Source: Euryodendron excelsum
Lineage: Eukaryota; Streptophyta; Magnoliopsida; Ericales; Pentaphylacaceae
NCBI GenBank assembly: GCA_033060915.1
Contig: CM065386.1
Location: 2,998,501 to 3,062,500, forward strand
Direction of reading: 5' to 3'
DNA: 64,000 bases
Part shown: piece after piece, positions 22,913-33,081 of the stretch
How the letters are laid out: every line of letters begins with the position of its first letter
Numbering within the stretch: position 1 is the first letter of the stretch
The notes under the pieces: model-generated
The model's database searches: none
What the model saw: the letters and a program-made list of their open reading frames with translations, nothing else
Told to the model about the DNA's origin: nothing
Translations under genes and position numbers: made by a program

Positions 22913-24142
22913 TTAGAAGAGTTTGCTTGCGAACTCGTCTGTGTCCTCTGGATTTGGAGAGGAAGAAAGACTAGCAAGATCTTCGAGCTCTGACAAACTA
23001 CGTCCCAGCTTAAGAGCCACTTCTGTTTCAAACAATTTCCCATTTTCTCTATTCTCCACTTCTCCTTCTTCCAAATTCGATTCAATACTCTCTTCCATGA
23101 GCTTAAAGAAGCCAGCAGAGCTTCTATACATCTCAAGCACCATCCCAACTTGACAACCATGCTCTATAGCGTTGACCACAGCCGCCAAAACTCCAAACAC
23201 AACACTCAAAACGACAGCCCATGACCCATGCCAAGGCGTTCCCAAAAAGGCTGACCCAACCGCGGCTAGACCCGTGAGCCAAGGCCCACAAATGGCTAGA
23301 ACCTTGTTAACCTTCAACACCAACTCACTTAACCTCAAATACTCTGCACTATCCTTCCTCTTCATAACCCCAACAATCTCTCTCATTTCGTCTTCAAGCT
23401 TCTCACTCCACCCGTTTCCCCGCCCTTCGCCTCCAAAATTCTCTTCTCGGATTCCGGTCAGTTGCTTCGGCCACCACACGGCCGGCTCCACAGTTCTGGG
23501 AAACTTATCGAGCATTGCGCCGAGCAAAGGAAGCGGGTAAGCTCTATCTATTGCCAAAACTTTCTCCATTGCGTGGTTCACATCGCCGGAAGTCGACTTT
23601 CGAAGAGATATCTTGGTTTTGATCTGCTCGTGAAGCTGCTTAAACAATCTCGAAGCGTTCCTTTGTTCTTCTGCGAGCTGAGACGGCTGAATTTTGTTCA
23701 TCACCATCAAAACGCCAGTGGCAGCCACGTATAGTACGGTGGAAGAGAGCTTTAATGCCAGAAGGGAAGGTCCGGTTCCATAAACGGCTGCGAGGCCGGC
23801 CATAGTAGCAGCGGTGACAATCATTCCGTTGACTGAAGTTAAGAGGAGACGGTTCCAGTTATCTCGCTGCGCTGCGACATTGCTGTGCATTTCTGCTCTG
23901 TCTGCAACAAGGTCCATTATTGTATACAGCTCTTCAGCCACCTCTACACTGGCTAATATTCCTTCGTTTCTTGCATTACAAGTCACGGTTAATTCACCAA
24001 TGGATGAATTGATGGGTTGCTGATGGACTGAAAGATGATCTTTTTGACGTTTTGGATTGTTTAGATTGGCTTTGATTACTTTGAGTTTGCGAGAAGCTGA
24101 AGCCGAGGGAAAAAGAAGAGTTGAAGCTTGAAGAGTGGCCAT
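22913..24142 (-). CDS. Probable F-box protein At4g22030-like, copy 3 (intact, single exon)
   Basis: A 409-aa intact ORF from the ATG at 24140-24142 to TAA at 22913-22915. It is nearly identical to copy 2, with scattered substitutions such as SIGELT preceded by N-S instead of N-L, ILASVEVAEE for ILANVEVAEE, DVNHAMEK for DVNDAMEK, KFPRTVEP for KFPKTVEP and VVNAIEHG for VVSAIEHG. The transit-like N-terminus, two hydrophobic regions and the NKIQPSQLAEEQRN core are all kept. It is the copy nearest the complete ODHB gene, although 16 kb of retrotransposon now separates them. Its TATA box is conserved, but about 85 bp of extra sequence sits just upstream of it. The functional caveats given for copy 2 apply. 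Confidence 0.85.
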   Translation of the reverse strand: MATLQASTLLFPSASASRKLKVIKANLNNPKRQKDHLSVHQQPINSSIGELTVTCNARNEGILASVEVAEELYTIMDLVADRAEMHSNVAAQRDNWNRLLLTSVNGMIVTAATMAGLAAVYGTGPSLLALKLSSTVLYVAATGVLMVMNKIQPSQLAEEQRNASRLFKQLHEQIKTKISLRKSTSGDVNHAMEKVLAIDRAYPLPLLGAMLDKFPRTVEPAVWWPKQLTGIREENFGGEGRGNGWSEKLEDEMREIVGVMKRKDSAEYLRLSELVLKVNKVLAICGPWLTGLAAVGSAFLGTPWHGSWAVVLSVVFGVLAAVVNAIEHGCQVGMVLEMYRSSAGFFKLMEESIESNLEEGEVENRENGKLFETEVALKLGRSLSELEDLASLSSSPNPEDTDEFASKLF

Positions 24143-24262
24143 TAATATCACAACTCACAAGGGCTAGCTTAGCTAGGAGTGTTTGAAAAGGTTTTTGGCC
24201 TGAAGAATACTACTACTAGTAGGGATTGGTTTTGAGTTAATGAATTTGAATTTATCCAAAGA

Positions 24263-24270
24263 TTTATATA
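24263..24270 (-). promoter_or_regulatory. TATA box of F-box-like copy 3
   Basis: TATATAAA on the minus strand, about 121 bp upstream of the ATG. Confidence 0.6.
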
Positions 24271-24285
24271 GAGGGAACTACCTAG

Positions 24286-24371
24286 GGCAAGTGTAAAACG
24301 GATATGTTTTGCATGCGTTTTCGGATCGGTCAGCCTGTCTTTGTTTAAAGATTGAAAATCTTTGAGGAGTG
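24286..24371. other. About 85-bp promoter indel specific to F-box copy 3
   Basis: Copies 1 and 2 read ACTACCTAAAATCGTC or ACTTCCTAAAATCGTC. Copy 3 instead has about 85 bp (starting GGGCAAGTGTAAAACGG) between ACTACCTA and GTCTTTCCGAGG, immediately upstream of the TATA box. Confidence 0.65.
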
Positions 24372-25241
24372 TCTTTCCGAGGAGGCCCCGCCATAGAGAC
24401 TTTGAAACAACCGTCAATTAGCTTAAGAGTTCTGCTTGGAGTGTCAATTTGGTTTATTGTTGTAGTAGTAGTTTGACAAGGTCCAAATTCTGAAACATTA
24501 ACTAGATAGTTCTACTTGGAGTATCAATTTGGTTATCATTGTAGTAGTTGACAGCGTCCAGTTCTAAGTCACGCAGAGCAGGTGAGGTGTTGGTGCGCGT
24601 GAAAGTTTCAACTTTTTTCAATTAATTAGGTTGAGAGCGTTTCGAGAGTTTATATGATATTATAATTTTATTTTAATATATTTAAATTTTGCATTATTAA
24701 ATATATAATAATATTTTTATATTTTATTATATGGTTTCTATACAAAAATATATTCTATATTTAACATATAGTAGCCTATAAAAAAATTTATTGATATCTT
24801 ACCAAACTATGAGGTTTTATATTAGAATTTATTTGCTTATATACAAGTTACAATTTATTTATCTTCAAATAAATTTTAAGTTAACTCATTCGAACTCTTT
24901 ATTTTTTATTTTAGTTAACGTGTCAACATCTCAATCAATAGAATTGAAATCTCTATTCTAACCATGGAATATAGAAAATCCTAATTTGAATACATCTTCT
25001 CTTTTGCAGGTTTTGTCATCAGTAAAAGCTCACAGAGGAGTGCTAGTGAAGTTCGTATAAATATGCATTTGGTGAACCAGAAAGAAGAAGAGATAAAAAA
25101 AAATAAAAAAATAAAAAGACCAAATTGCTTTGAGGACCAACTCAACTTATCCAATTTTAAATGATTTTTTATCATGTGTTTATCAAAACACTTCACCACT
25201 ACTAACCCCAAAAATCAAACTCATCTACAAATTGTCATTTT
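24372..25241. other. Unit 3 intergenic up to the copia insertion
   Basis: Counterpart of about 730-1780 of unit 1, with a deletion of the tandem-repeat segment. No gene. Confidence 0.5.
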
Positions 25242-25624
25242 TGTGACATATTGGCTTACCTAAGTTTCAGCCGCCCTCTTTTTGGCCGTTTTGTTTTCCG
25301 CAGCCCCCCTCCTCCCTTTGTTCTCTCCCCTTGCTCTTTGCCTATAAATAAGGGATGCCTAGATTCATTCTAAGCACAAATACAACTCAGAGAGGAAGAA
25401 CAGAGAGAGGAAATAGAAGAAAGAGCAGTCTAGGTAAGTTGTAAATATCGTGTTGTATTGTTCTTTTGTATTAGCAATAAAATTTTGGATGGTCCAGAAG
25501 ATCAACCCTAAATATTTCAGAAGAATAAAATATGATAAATATTTGATAATTCTTCAAGAACTATTCACTATATATACTTCGTGTTCATTTATTTTTCTGT
25601 CTTATATTCTTTACTTATATAACA
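25242..25624 (+). repeat. Copia 5' LTR
   Basis: 383 bp, TG...CA ends. A TATA box (TATAAATA) lies at 25343-25350. By eye it differs from the 3' LTR by a dozen or more substitutions and a few short indels. Confidence 0.92.
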
Positions 25625-25935
25625 CGTTATCAGCACGAGACTCTAAGTACTTTGTGGTTTTCTTTACATCATGATACTACTTTTTCTGTGTAATTTATCT
25701 TCATTTTGAATTCTTTACTGTGCACTTAATTCACATGAATAGTATGAACAGTAATTTACTATTGAGATGAATAGTGTTTATTTTAAAACTTTGTTACTTT
25801 ATTTCTCTCAGATCTTGCATTGTTTGCCTATGATAGTTAGAGATCTAGAATTCATATTTTAATACCTTTCCATAGACATGTGACTTGACTATTTTTTGAT
25901 GTATGGATTGAAAGTTAGAATAGAGACAAAAATAG

Positions 25936-25985
<50 letters not shown>

Positions 25986-26146
25986 TATGTTACTATTCAT
26001 GAATAGCGATATATAGTATTTAAATAGTAAAATATAATATAAAATGCAATGAATACTGCGTTGATTTTTGTTTAATTCTTTATACATCATATTATCACCA
26101 TATCTTATTTAAGTTTATTTTTTTTGTATAGTCTAGCATTGTAAAA
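25625..26146 (+). other. Copia leader / primer-binding region
   Basis: The sequence directly after the LTR reads CGTTATCAGCACGAGACTCT. It does not start with the usual TGG complementary to a tRNA CCA end. An (AT)n microsatellite lies at about 25943-25980. Confidence 0.6.
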
Positions 26147-27157
26147 ATATCAAATCTTGCCAAATTGAAATTTGTTGCCCTTGATATTTCTGGCGATAAT
26201 TATTTATCATGGATCCTTAATGCCAAGATCCATCTTGCTGCAAAAGCACTTGAATAAACAATAGTGGAGGAAAATGACGCATCTCAGCAGGATCGCGCGA
26301 AATCTATGATTTTCCTTCGCCATCATTTTCATGAGGAACTGAAATCGGAATACCTCACGATAAAAGATCCATTGCTCTTATGAAAAAATTTAAAGGAGAG
26401 ATACGAGCATCAGAAGACCGTAATCCTCCCAAGAGCCAGATCTAAATGGATGCACCTGAGGTTGCAAGATTATAAAACTGTCAGTGAGTACAACTCTGCA
26501 TTATTTAAAATCAGCTCACGATTAAAATTATGTGAAGACAAGATTACTGATGAAGACATATTAGAAAAAACATTCTCTACATTCCATGCCTCGAATGTGC
26601 TCCTGCAGCAGTAATATCGATAGCGTAAATTTAAGAAATATTCTGAATTAATATCTTGTCTTCTTCTAGCTGAGCAAAATAATGAGTTGTTACTAAAAAA
26701 TCATCAGTCTCAACCTATTGGTTCAGCTCCATTTCCTGAAGTGAATGCAAGCTCATTTAGCAAACGTGGTCGTGATAGTGGCAGAAATAATGGTCGCAAT
26801 CGTGGACATTATCGTGGAGGTTATCATATGAGATTTAAAAATACCACACCATACCACCAGCAGTGTAATAAATCTGAAAAGGGAAAAGGGTTACAAACTC
26901 AACCTCCTAAGAAATCTGAAGATACTTGTTATAGGTGTGGGATGAGAGACCATTGGTCACGTACCTGTCGTACGCCTCAACATTTAAGAGTACTTTACCA
27001 AGCCTCAATTAAAGATAAAGAAAAAAATGCAGAAATGCATTTTATAGATTTTGATGGCCAAGTTGATATTTCTTATCTTGATATTTCAGATTTCTTTGAA
27101 GATGCAAGTGGAAGAATAGACCATTTAATTGGTGATGGAGATGTCCACACTACTTAA
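26147..27157 (+). pseudogene. Copia gag (decayed)
   Basis: The frame begins at 26147, where the expected initiator is ATA instead of ATG, followed by SNLAKLKFVALDISG, a typical plant copia Gag N-terminus. In-frame stops occur at 26255 (TAA), 26381 (TGA at an expected Trp) and 26612 (TAA). The last part (26687-27157) is open, with an Arg/Gly-rich stretch and the nucleocapsid zinc knuckle CYRCGMRDHWSRTC (CX2CX4HX4C). The pattern of stops fits C-to-T / G-to-A decay. Confidence 0.88.
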
Positions 27158-27269
27158 TTTTATTGTCTCTTTGTTCTAGTCTATGTAGTTTCTTATCATC
27201 TTGTGTAATGTTTCCTTCATCCGCTTGTCTTTGCAATAAATGATCATGTTTTAATTACGCAAATTTAAT

Positions 27270-28680
27270 ATGTTATATAGATACATGGATCATACCAATA
27301 CGTTGAGTATATCTAAAATGAATGGTGAAGTCATATGTCTGGTAGACAGTGTAACAACACACACAATTCTTCGCAAGAAAAAATATTTTTCACACCTGAC
27401 ATTACTTGAAGCTAATGTCAAGACAATCTCTGGCACAACAAAATTAATTGAAAGCTCCGGAAGGGCCAATATAATATTGCCAAGAGGAACAAAGTTATGC
27501 ATTAATGATGCATTGTATTCTATTAAATCTACAAGTAATCTGATTAGTTTTAAAGATATACGTCGTAATGGATATCATATTGAGATGACGAATGCAGATA
27601 ATGTAGAACAACTCTACATTATTGCTTATATTTCAGGAAAGAAATATATATCAGAAAAACTGGCTGCATTGTCTTCTAGATTATATTATACTTCTATAAA
27701 AGCAGAAGCATCACTTGTAGTGATGCACCAGGAGTGCTTTGACCTAAAGAATTTTATACTATGGCATGATCGTTTGGGTCATCCAGGGTCAACAATGATG
27801 CGTCGAATTATTGACAACTCATATGAACATCCGTTAAAGAACCTGAAGATTCTATTGTTACATGATTATACATGTGCTGCCTGTCCACAAGGGAAATTAA
27901 TTGTCAGACCATCTCCTTCCAAGGTAATTCTTGAGTCCCCATCATTCTTACAACGAATTCACGGGGATATCTGTGGGCCAATACATCCTTTATGTGGACC
28001 ATTTCGTTATTTTATGATTTTAATGATGCATCTACACGATGGTCACATGTTTGTTTACTTTCTACCCGTAATATTGCTTTTGCTAGACTGCTTACTCAAA
28101 TTATTCGCTTACAGGCAGATTACCCAATCAAGTCGATACAACTAGATAATGTTGGAGAATTTACATCTCAAGCCTTTGATGATTGTTGTATGTCAATAGG
28201 GATTGATGTTGAACACCCAATTGCCCACACACATACACAAAATGGTCTTACTGAAGCTTTTATAAAACGGCTTCAGTTGATTGCTCGACCTTTACTTATG
28301 AAAATAAAATTACCTGTTTTTGCTTGGGGACATGCCATATTGCATGCTACATCTTTGGTTAGAGTCCGACCAACTGCTTATCATCAGTACTCACCATTAC
28401 AACTTGTTATTGGTTAGCAACCAAATATTTCTCACTTACGAGTTTTTGGTTGTGCTGTATATGTACCTATCTCACCCCTACAGCGTACTAAAATGGGTCC
28501 CCAACGTAGACTTGGAATTTATGTTAGTTTTGATTTTCCATCTATTATTAGATATTTGAAACCCTTAACAGGTGATTTCTTCAAGGCACGTTTTGCGAAT
28601 TGTCATTTTGATAAGTCAGTCTTCCCATCATTAGGGGGAGAAATGACGCAATTAGAAAAGCAACGAGAGATCAGTTAGAA
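27270..28680 (+). pseudogene. Copia protease and integrase (decayed)
   Basis: 27270-28145 carries the aspartic-protease region with LVDSVTTHTIL (Val where Ala or Gly is usual after the catalytic Asp-Ser). It is followed by the pre-integrase block LWHDRLGHPGSTMMRRII and the CAACPQGK zinc-binding part. The integrase core continues in another frame from 27992 (STRWSHVCLLSTRN, then QLDNVGEF with the second catalytic Asp, then NGLTEAFIKRLQ), so there is a frameshift near 28010. A stop follows LQLVIG at 28415-28417. The Asn-Gly-Leu-Thr-Glu segment supplies the last acidic residue. Confidence 0.88.
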
Positions 28681-28690
28681 TATTGCAACA

Positions 28691-30268
28691 ATGTCTCATC
28701 TTGATCCTCGAACGAGTCAATGCGAATCAGAAATTCAAAGAATTATTCATTTACAGACAATTGCAAATCAATTACCTGATGCCTTCACCGACACAAAGAA
28801 TGTGACAAAATCACATATACCAGCTGCTAATACTCCAGCACATATTGATGTCCCTGTAGGACAATCTATTAGTACAGCAGCAAATGAATCTAAAACACGC
28901 TTGAAGCGTGGGAGGCCTGTTGGTGCAAAAGACACGGTTCCTAGAAAAAGGGAGACACAAGAAAAAATGCATAAGCAAGTTGGTGCTCCTGAAGAGAACA
29001 CAATATCTAAACTTCTTGAAGAAGAATTCTCAGAAGAGAAACCTCCTGAAGATATATCCCCTGTAAGTGATATGGTACCTGAAAATAATGAGATCTCAAT
29101 AAGTTATATGAATACAGGAGAAAGATGGAAGAGAAATAAGATGGTTGTCGACAACATATTTTCATTTAAAGTAGCTCTTGGTATTACCAGAAGTAATGAA
29201 GAGACTGAACCACAGACAGTTGACGAATGTCGATGTAGAATTGATTGGCCAAAATGAAAAGAAGCTATTGAGGCAGAATTACACTCATTAGCACAACGTA
29301 AAGTATTTGGACCTGTAGTCCACACACCTGAAGATGTAAAACCTGTTGGATATAAATAAGTATTCGTACGAAAACGAAATGAGAAAAATAAAATAGTACG
29401 ATATAAAACCCGACTCGTAGCACAAGGTTTCTCGCAGGGATCTGATATTGATTATGATGAGACATACTCTCCTGTAATGGATGTCATTACGTTCAGATTC
29501 TTAATTAGTTTATCAGTTTCAGAAGGACTGGATATGCGTCTGATAGACATCGTGACAGCCTACTTGTATGGTGAATTAGATAATGATATATATATGAAAA
29601 TTCCTGAAGGATTTAAAATGCCTGAAGCACATATTTCATCTAGAAGCTTATATTCTATCAAGCTTCAACGATCGTTGTATGGGTTAAAACAATCTGGACG
29701 CATGTGGTACAATCGTCTTAGTAAATATCTATTGAAAAAAGGACATGTGAATAATGCAATTTGTCCATGCGTTTTTATTAAGAAATCAGAATCTGGATTT
29801 GCTATTATTGCAGTCTATGTCGATGATCTGAATCTTGTTGGAACTTCTGAAGAACTAACAACATCTGCTCGTTATTTAAAGAAGGAGTTTGAAATGAAAG
29901 ATCTTGAAAAAACCAAGTATTGTCTTGGATTACAGATTGAGCACTTATCCAATCAAATTCTTGTCCATCAATCAGCATATACTGAAAAGGTTTTAAAGCA
30001 GTTTTACATGGACAAAGCTCATCCATTAAGTTCTCCAATAGTTGTCCGTTCACTAGATGTACATAAAGATCTTTTCCATCCTCAAGATGACGGTGAAGAA
30101 CTTCTTGGTCCTGAAGTACCATATTTTAGTGCAATCGGTGCCCTTATGTATCTTGCCAATTGTACAAGACCTGATATAGCATTCTCTGTCAACTTATTGG
30201 CACGATACAGTTCTGCACCAACACAAAGACATTGGAAAGGAGTTAAACATATACTGCGTTACTTATGA
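28691..30268 (+). pseudogene. Copia reverse transcriptase (decayed)
   Basis: 28691-29257 is the linker between integrase and RT, rich in charged residues (KRGRPVGAKD). RT follows, with stops at 29255-29257 and near 29357, then a long open stretch at 29477-30268. That stretch has DIVTAYLYGELDNDIYMKIPEGF, LQRSLYGLKQSGRMWYNRL and the catalytic YVDDLNLVG. It ends at a TGA after HILRYL, where copia elements normally read on into RNase H. Confidence 0.9.
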
Positions 30269-30280
30269 GGGACAACTGAT

Positions 30281-30817
30281 ATGGGATTATTTTATTCTAA
30301 GAAGTTACAACCTGAATTGATTGGCTATGCAGACGCTGGCTACCTTTCTGATCCGCATAAGGCTAGGTCTCAAACTGGGTATGTGTTTACTTATGGTAAC
30401 ACTGCTATATCCTGGCGATCAGTGAAGGAGACATTAACTGCAATTTCTTCAAATCATTCTGAGATAATTGCAATTCATGAAGCAAGCCGAGAGTGCATCT
30501 GGCTAAGATCCATGATTCAACATATTCAAGAAAGTTGTGGATTATCTATAATCAAAGATACATCGACGATATTATACGAGGATAATGCAGCTTCTATTGC
30601 ACAGATTAACGGAGGCTATATTAAAGGTGACAGAACGAAGCATATTTCTTCAAAGTTCTTCCATACACATAAGCTCCAGAAAAGTGGTGATCATGAGGTT
30701 CAACAAATACGGTCTAGTGATAATTTGGCCGACTTATTTACTAAGGCACTACCAACTGCAATATTTGAAAAGCTAGTGCATGTTATTGGTATGCGCCATC
30801 TCACAAATCTTTCATGA
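30281..30817 (+). pseudogene. Copia RNase H
   Basis: Open frame after the TGA at about 30266-30268. It contains GYADAGYLSDPHKARSQTGY, ISWRSVKETLTA, YEDNAASIAQ and the C-terminal HTHKLQKSGDHEV...NLADLFTKALP block of copia RNase H. It ends about 137 bp before the 3' LTR. Confidence 0.9.
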
Positions 30818-30954
30818 AGCAAATAATGTTCTTATGCTTCAAGGGGAGTTAAGTATTGTACTCTTTTTCCTTCGCTACGGTTTTTTTTCCCACTGGGTTT
30901 TTCCTAGCAAAGTTTTAATGAGGCAGTTTTACCAAGAGGTCATCTAAGGGGGAG

Positions 30955-31334
30955 TGTGACATATTGGCTGACCTAAGGTTTCAGCCGCCCTCTTTTTGGC
31001 AGCCTTGGTTTCCGCAGCCCCCCTCCCCCCTTTGTCTCCCCTTGCTCTCTGCCTATAAATAAGGGATGCCTAGATTCATTCTAGGCACAAATACAACTCA
31101 GAGAGGAAGAACAGAGAGAGGAAATAGAAGAAAGAGCAGTCTAGGTAAGTTGTAAATATCGTGTTGTATTGTTCTTTTGTATTAGCAATAAAATTTTAGG
31201 TGGTCCAGAAGATCAACCCTAAATGTTTCAGAAGAATAAAATAGATAAATATTTGATAGTTCTTCAAGAACTATTCACTATATATACTTCGTGTTCATTT
31301 ATTTTTTTGCCTTATATTCTTTACTTATATAACA
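30955..31334 (+). repeat. Copia 3' LTR
   Basis: 380 bp, about 95 percent identical to the 5' LTR by eye. The TATA box is at 31054-31061. Confidence 0.92.
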
Positions 31335-32242
31335 CTCTTTTGATTTTTTTACTTTTAGCTTCCTTTCTAAAAATGCTTAGCCAAACGAACCCTAAATAAT
31401 ATTTCCTATGCAAAGGTTATGTTAAACGAAAAAGTCAGGAAAAATAACTCATTGTGAGGGAAGAAAGTAATTGACGTGGTGCTCCGTAGAGTCAGTCAAT
31501 CCACGTAATGTTGTTGACGCTACATCAATAGAGTACTGTGCTTTGGTTGACGCTATGTTATTGACACTAAATCCAGAGTTTTTTTTAACTAAAGGACGGT
31601 TGTTGGTCTCCCACAGTCTCGGTTAGCGATAGCATTTTTTTTATCAAATGAAGAGTGCTATCAAATGCTCATTCGATAGTGAGTGACCGACAATTTTAAT
31701 TGTGGGTAGCATTTTTCTTTATCAAATGAAGAGGGTTACTTGACTATCGGTAGCACTTTTCTTACCAAATTCAAACTGTTACAAACTTAGTTATCAAACT
31801 GTAAAGTCATGTGAAGTCGTGTTTTCATCGCATGACTTCTAAGAGGCCAACAAACGGTAGTCTTTTATTTCCGATCAGACTGTTCTTATTCGGCGCTGGA
31901 AGAGGAGTGCACGACACTTTCAGAAGGAGATGACTCAAAACAGACTCTAATTCTCTCTATCTATTTCACTTGTACAAAAATCAGGAGGAAAAAAGGAAGA
32001 ATTGAAATTGGTAGTGCGATGGTAAGTTGGGAGCTTTTCTCTCTCTCTCTCTCTCTCTCTTTATCTATCTATAAATTCTTGCTTGTTTTTTCATCTTCAA
32101 TGGGAAAGAGATCCAAGATTAAATGAAGCCTAGTAGCGAAATACAGTCTCAAAGAATTACTATCACAGCTGGAAGGAATTAAGCGTACCCACTAGATGTA
32201 TATATACACTTACACAAATATATATACATATTGTATATACTA
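31335..32242. other. Unit 3 intergenic between the two retrotransposons
   Basis: Counterpart of about 1782-2602 of unit 1, with a partly deleted hairpin and about 120 extra bp near 31620-31760. The counterpart of the small candidate reading frame at 2464 has an early stop here. The last five bases (TACTA, 32238-32242) are the altered copy of the gypsy target duplication. Confidence 0.6.
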
Positions 32243-32798
32243 TGATGATGTAGTGAATTTGTATGTCATTCCTGACCACTGATGCGAACTATTGGGGTGA
32301 TGAATCCCCCTGCTTGGGACATCGGTTTGGTGCCTGCCAAAGACACTCCGATGCCAAAGTTGGGCTAGAGAAATATGGGCAGAGTAACAATGTTCAAGGG
32401 TTGATGTATCTCGTACCTTCTTAGAGATGATGACTGCCCTTTTTATAGGAGTGTTAGCTTGGATCGTGGGCACCTTCATGGGAGAGTCAATCGTGCCCTC
32501 AAATTATGCATCCACAATCGTGGGGGATATATCATGCCCTAATATTAGACTTCATGGATCATGCCCCCAGTCGTGGGGGAACCGTCCTAATCATGCGATT
32601 GTGGGGGCTAATCCTCAGGCGAGAATCTCAGGGTGCCTTAATGGCAGCGCTTGGTGTATTGTTGGAGCTCTACCATTTCAGGTCTGTTAGCAAGCTTAGC
32701 CTGGAAGGAAGTTCGGAAGTCCGGGTCTGGGGACGTAGCCCGAGCTCATCTGGTATGTCCACGGAGGGGACAGACCAAAAACACTTGTCGTATTATCA
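32243..32798 (-). repeat. Gypsy 3' LTR (downstream end of the element)
   Basis: 556 bp, TGATGATGTAG...TTATCA on the + strand. Its partner at 42037 begins TAATGATGCAG. A purine-rich tract (AAGGGAATTAGGGGCA, minus strand) lies directly next to it and can be the polypurine tract. Confidence 0.9.
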
Positions 32799-33081
32799 GA
32801 TGCCCCTAATTCCCTTAGCAGCCCAGGTCAGCCAGTGGGAATTCCAAAGAGTCGCGGGGCGCCGCGCCATGGACGCATTTATGGCGCCATAAAATCATCA
32901 TAATTACTATGCCTGCCAAATCGACACGACCCTTGGCGTTCATGCCACGTGGCTTCGCGAGGTTGGCCCCGTATATCGATTGGACGTTACCACCATCAAC
33001 CGTTCGATCTGAGAACCCTGGGCGGATCCACGCCATTGATTTCAAAAAGAAGGGGCCTATAAGACCTTCGCGGTTCATCAA

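Larger units (their letters stand above)
25242..31334 (+). mobile_element. Ty1/copia LTR retrotransposon (6093 bp), complete structure, decayed coding
   Basis: Two LTRs of about 380 bp (25242-25624 and 30955-31334) begin TGTGACATATTGG and end in ATATAACA. They flank gag, protease, integrase, RT and RNase H in copia order on the + strand. The right flank continues with CTCTTTTGATTTTTTTAC, as at the empty sites in units 1 (1782) and 2. The left flank is altered, so a clean 5-bp target duplication cannot be read. A polypurine tract (AAGGGGGAG) precedes the 3' LTR. Several in-frame stops and at least one frameshift make it non-autonomous. Confidence 0.93.
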
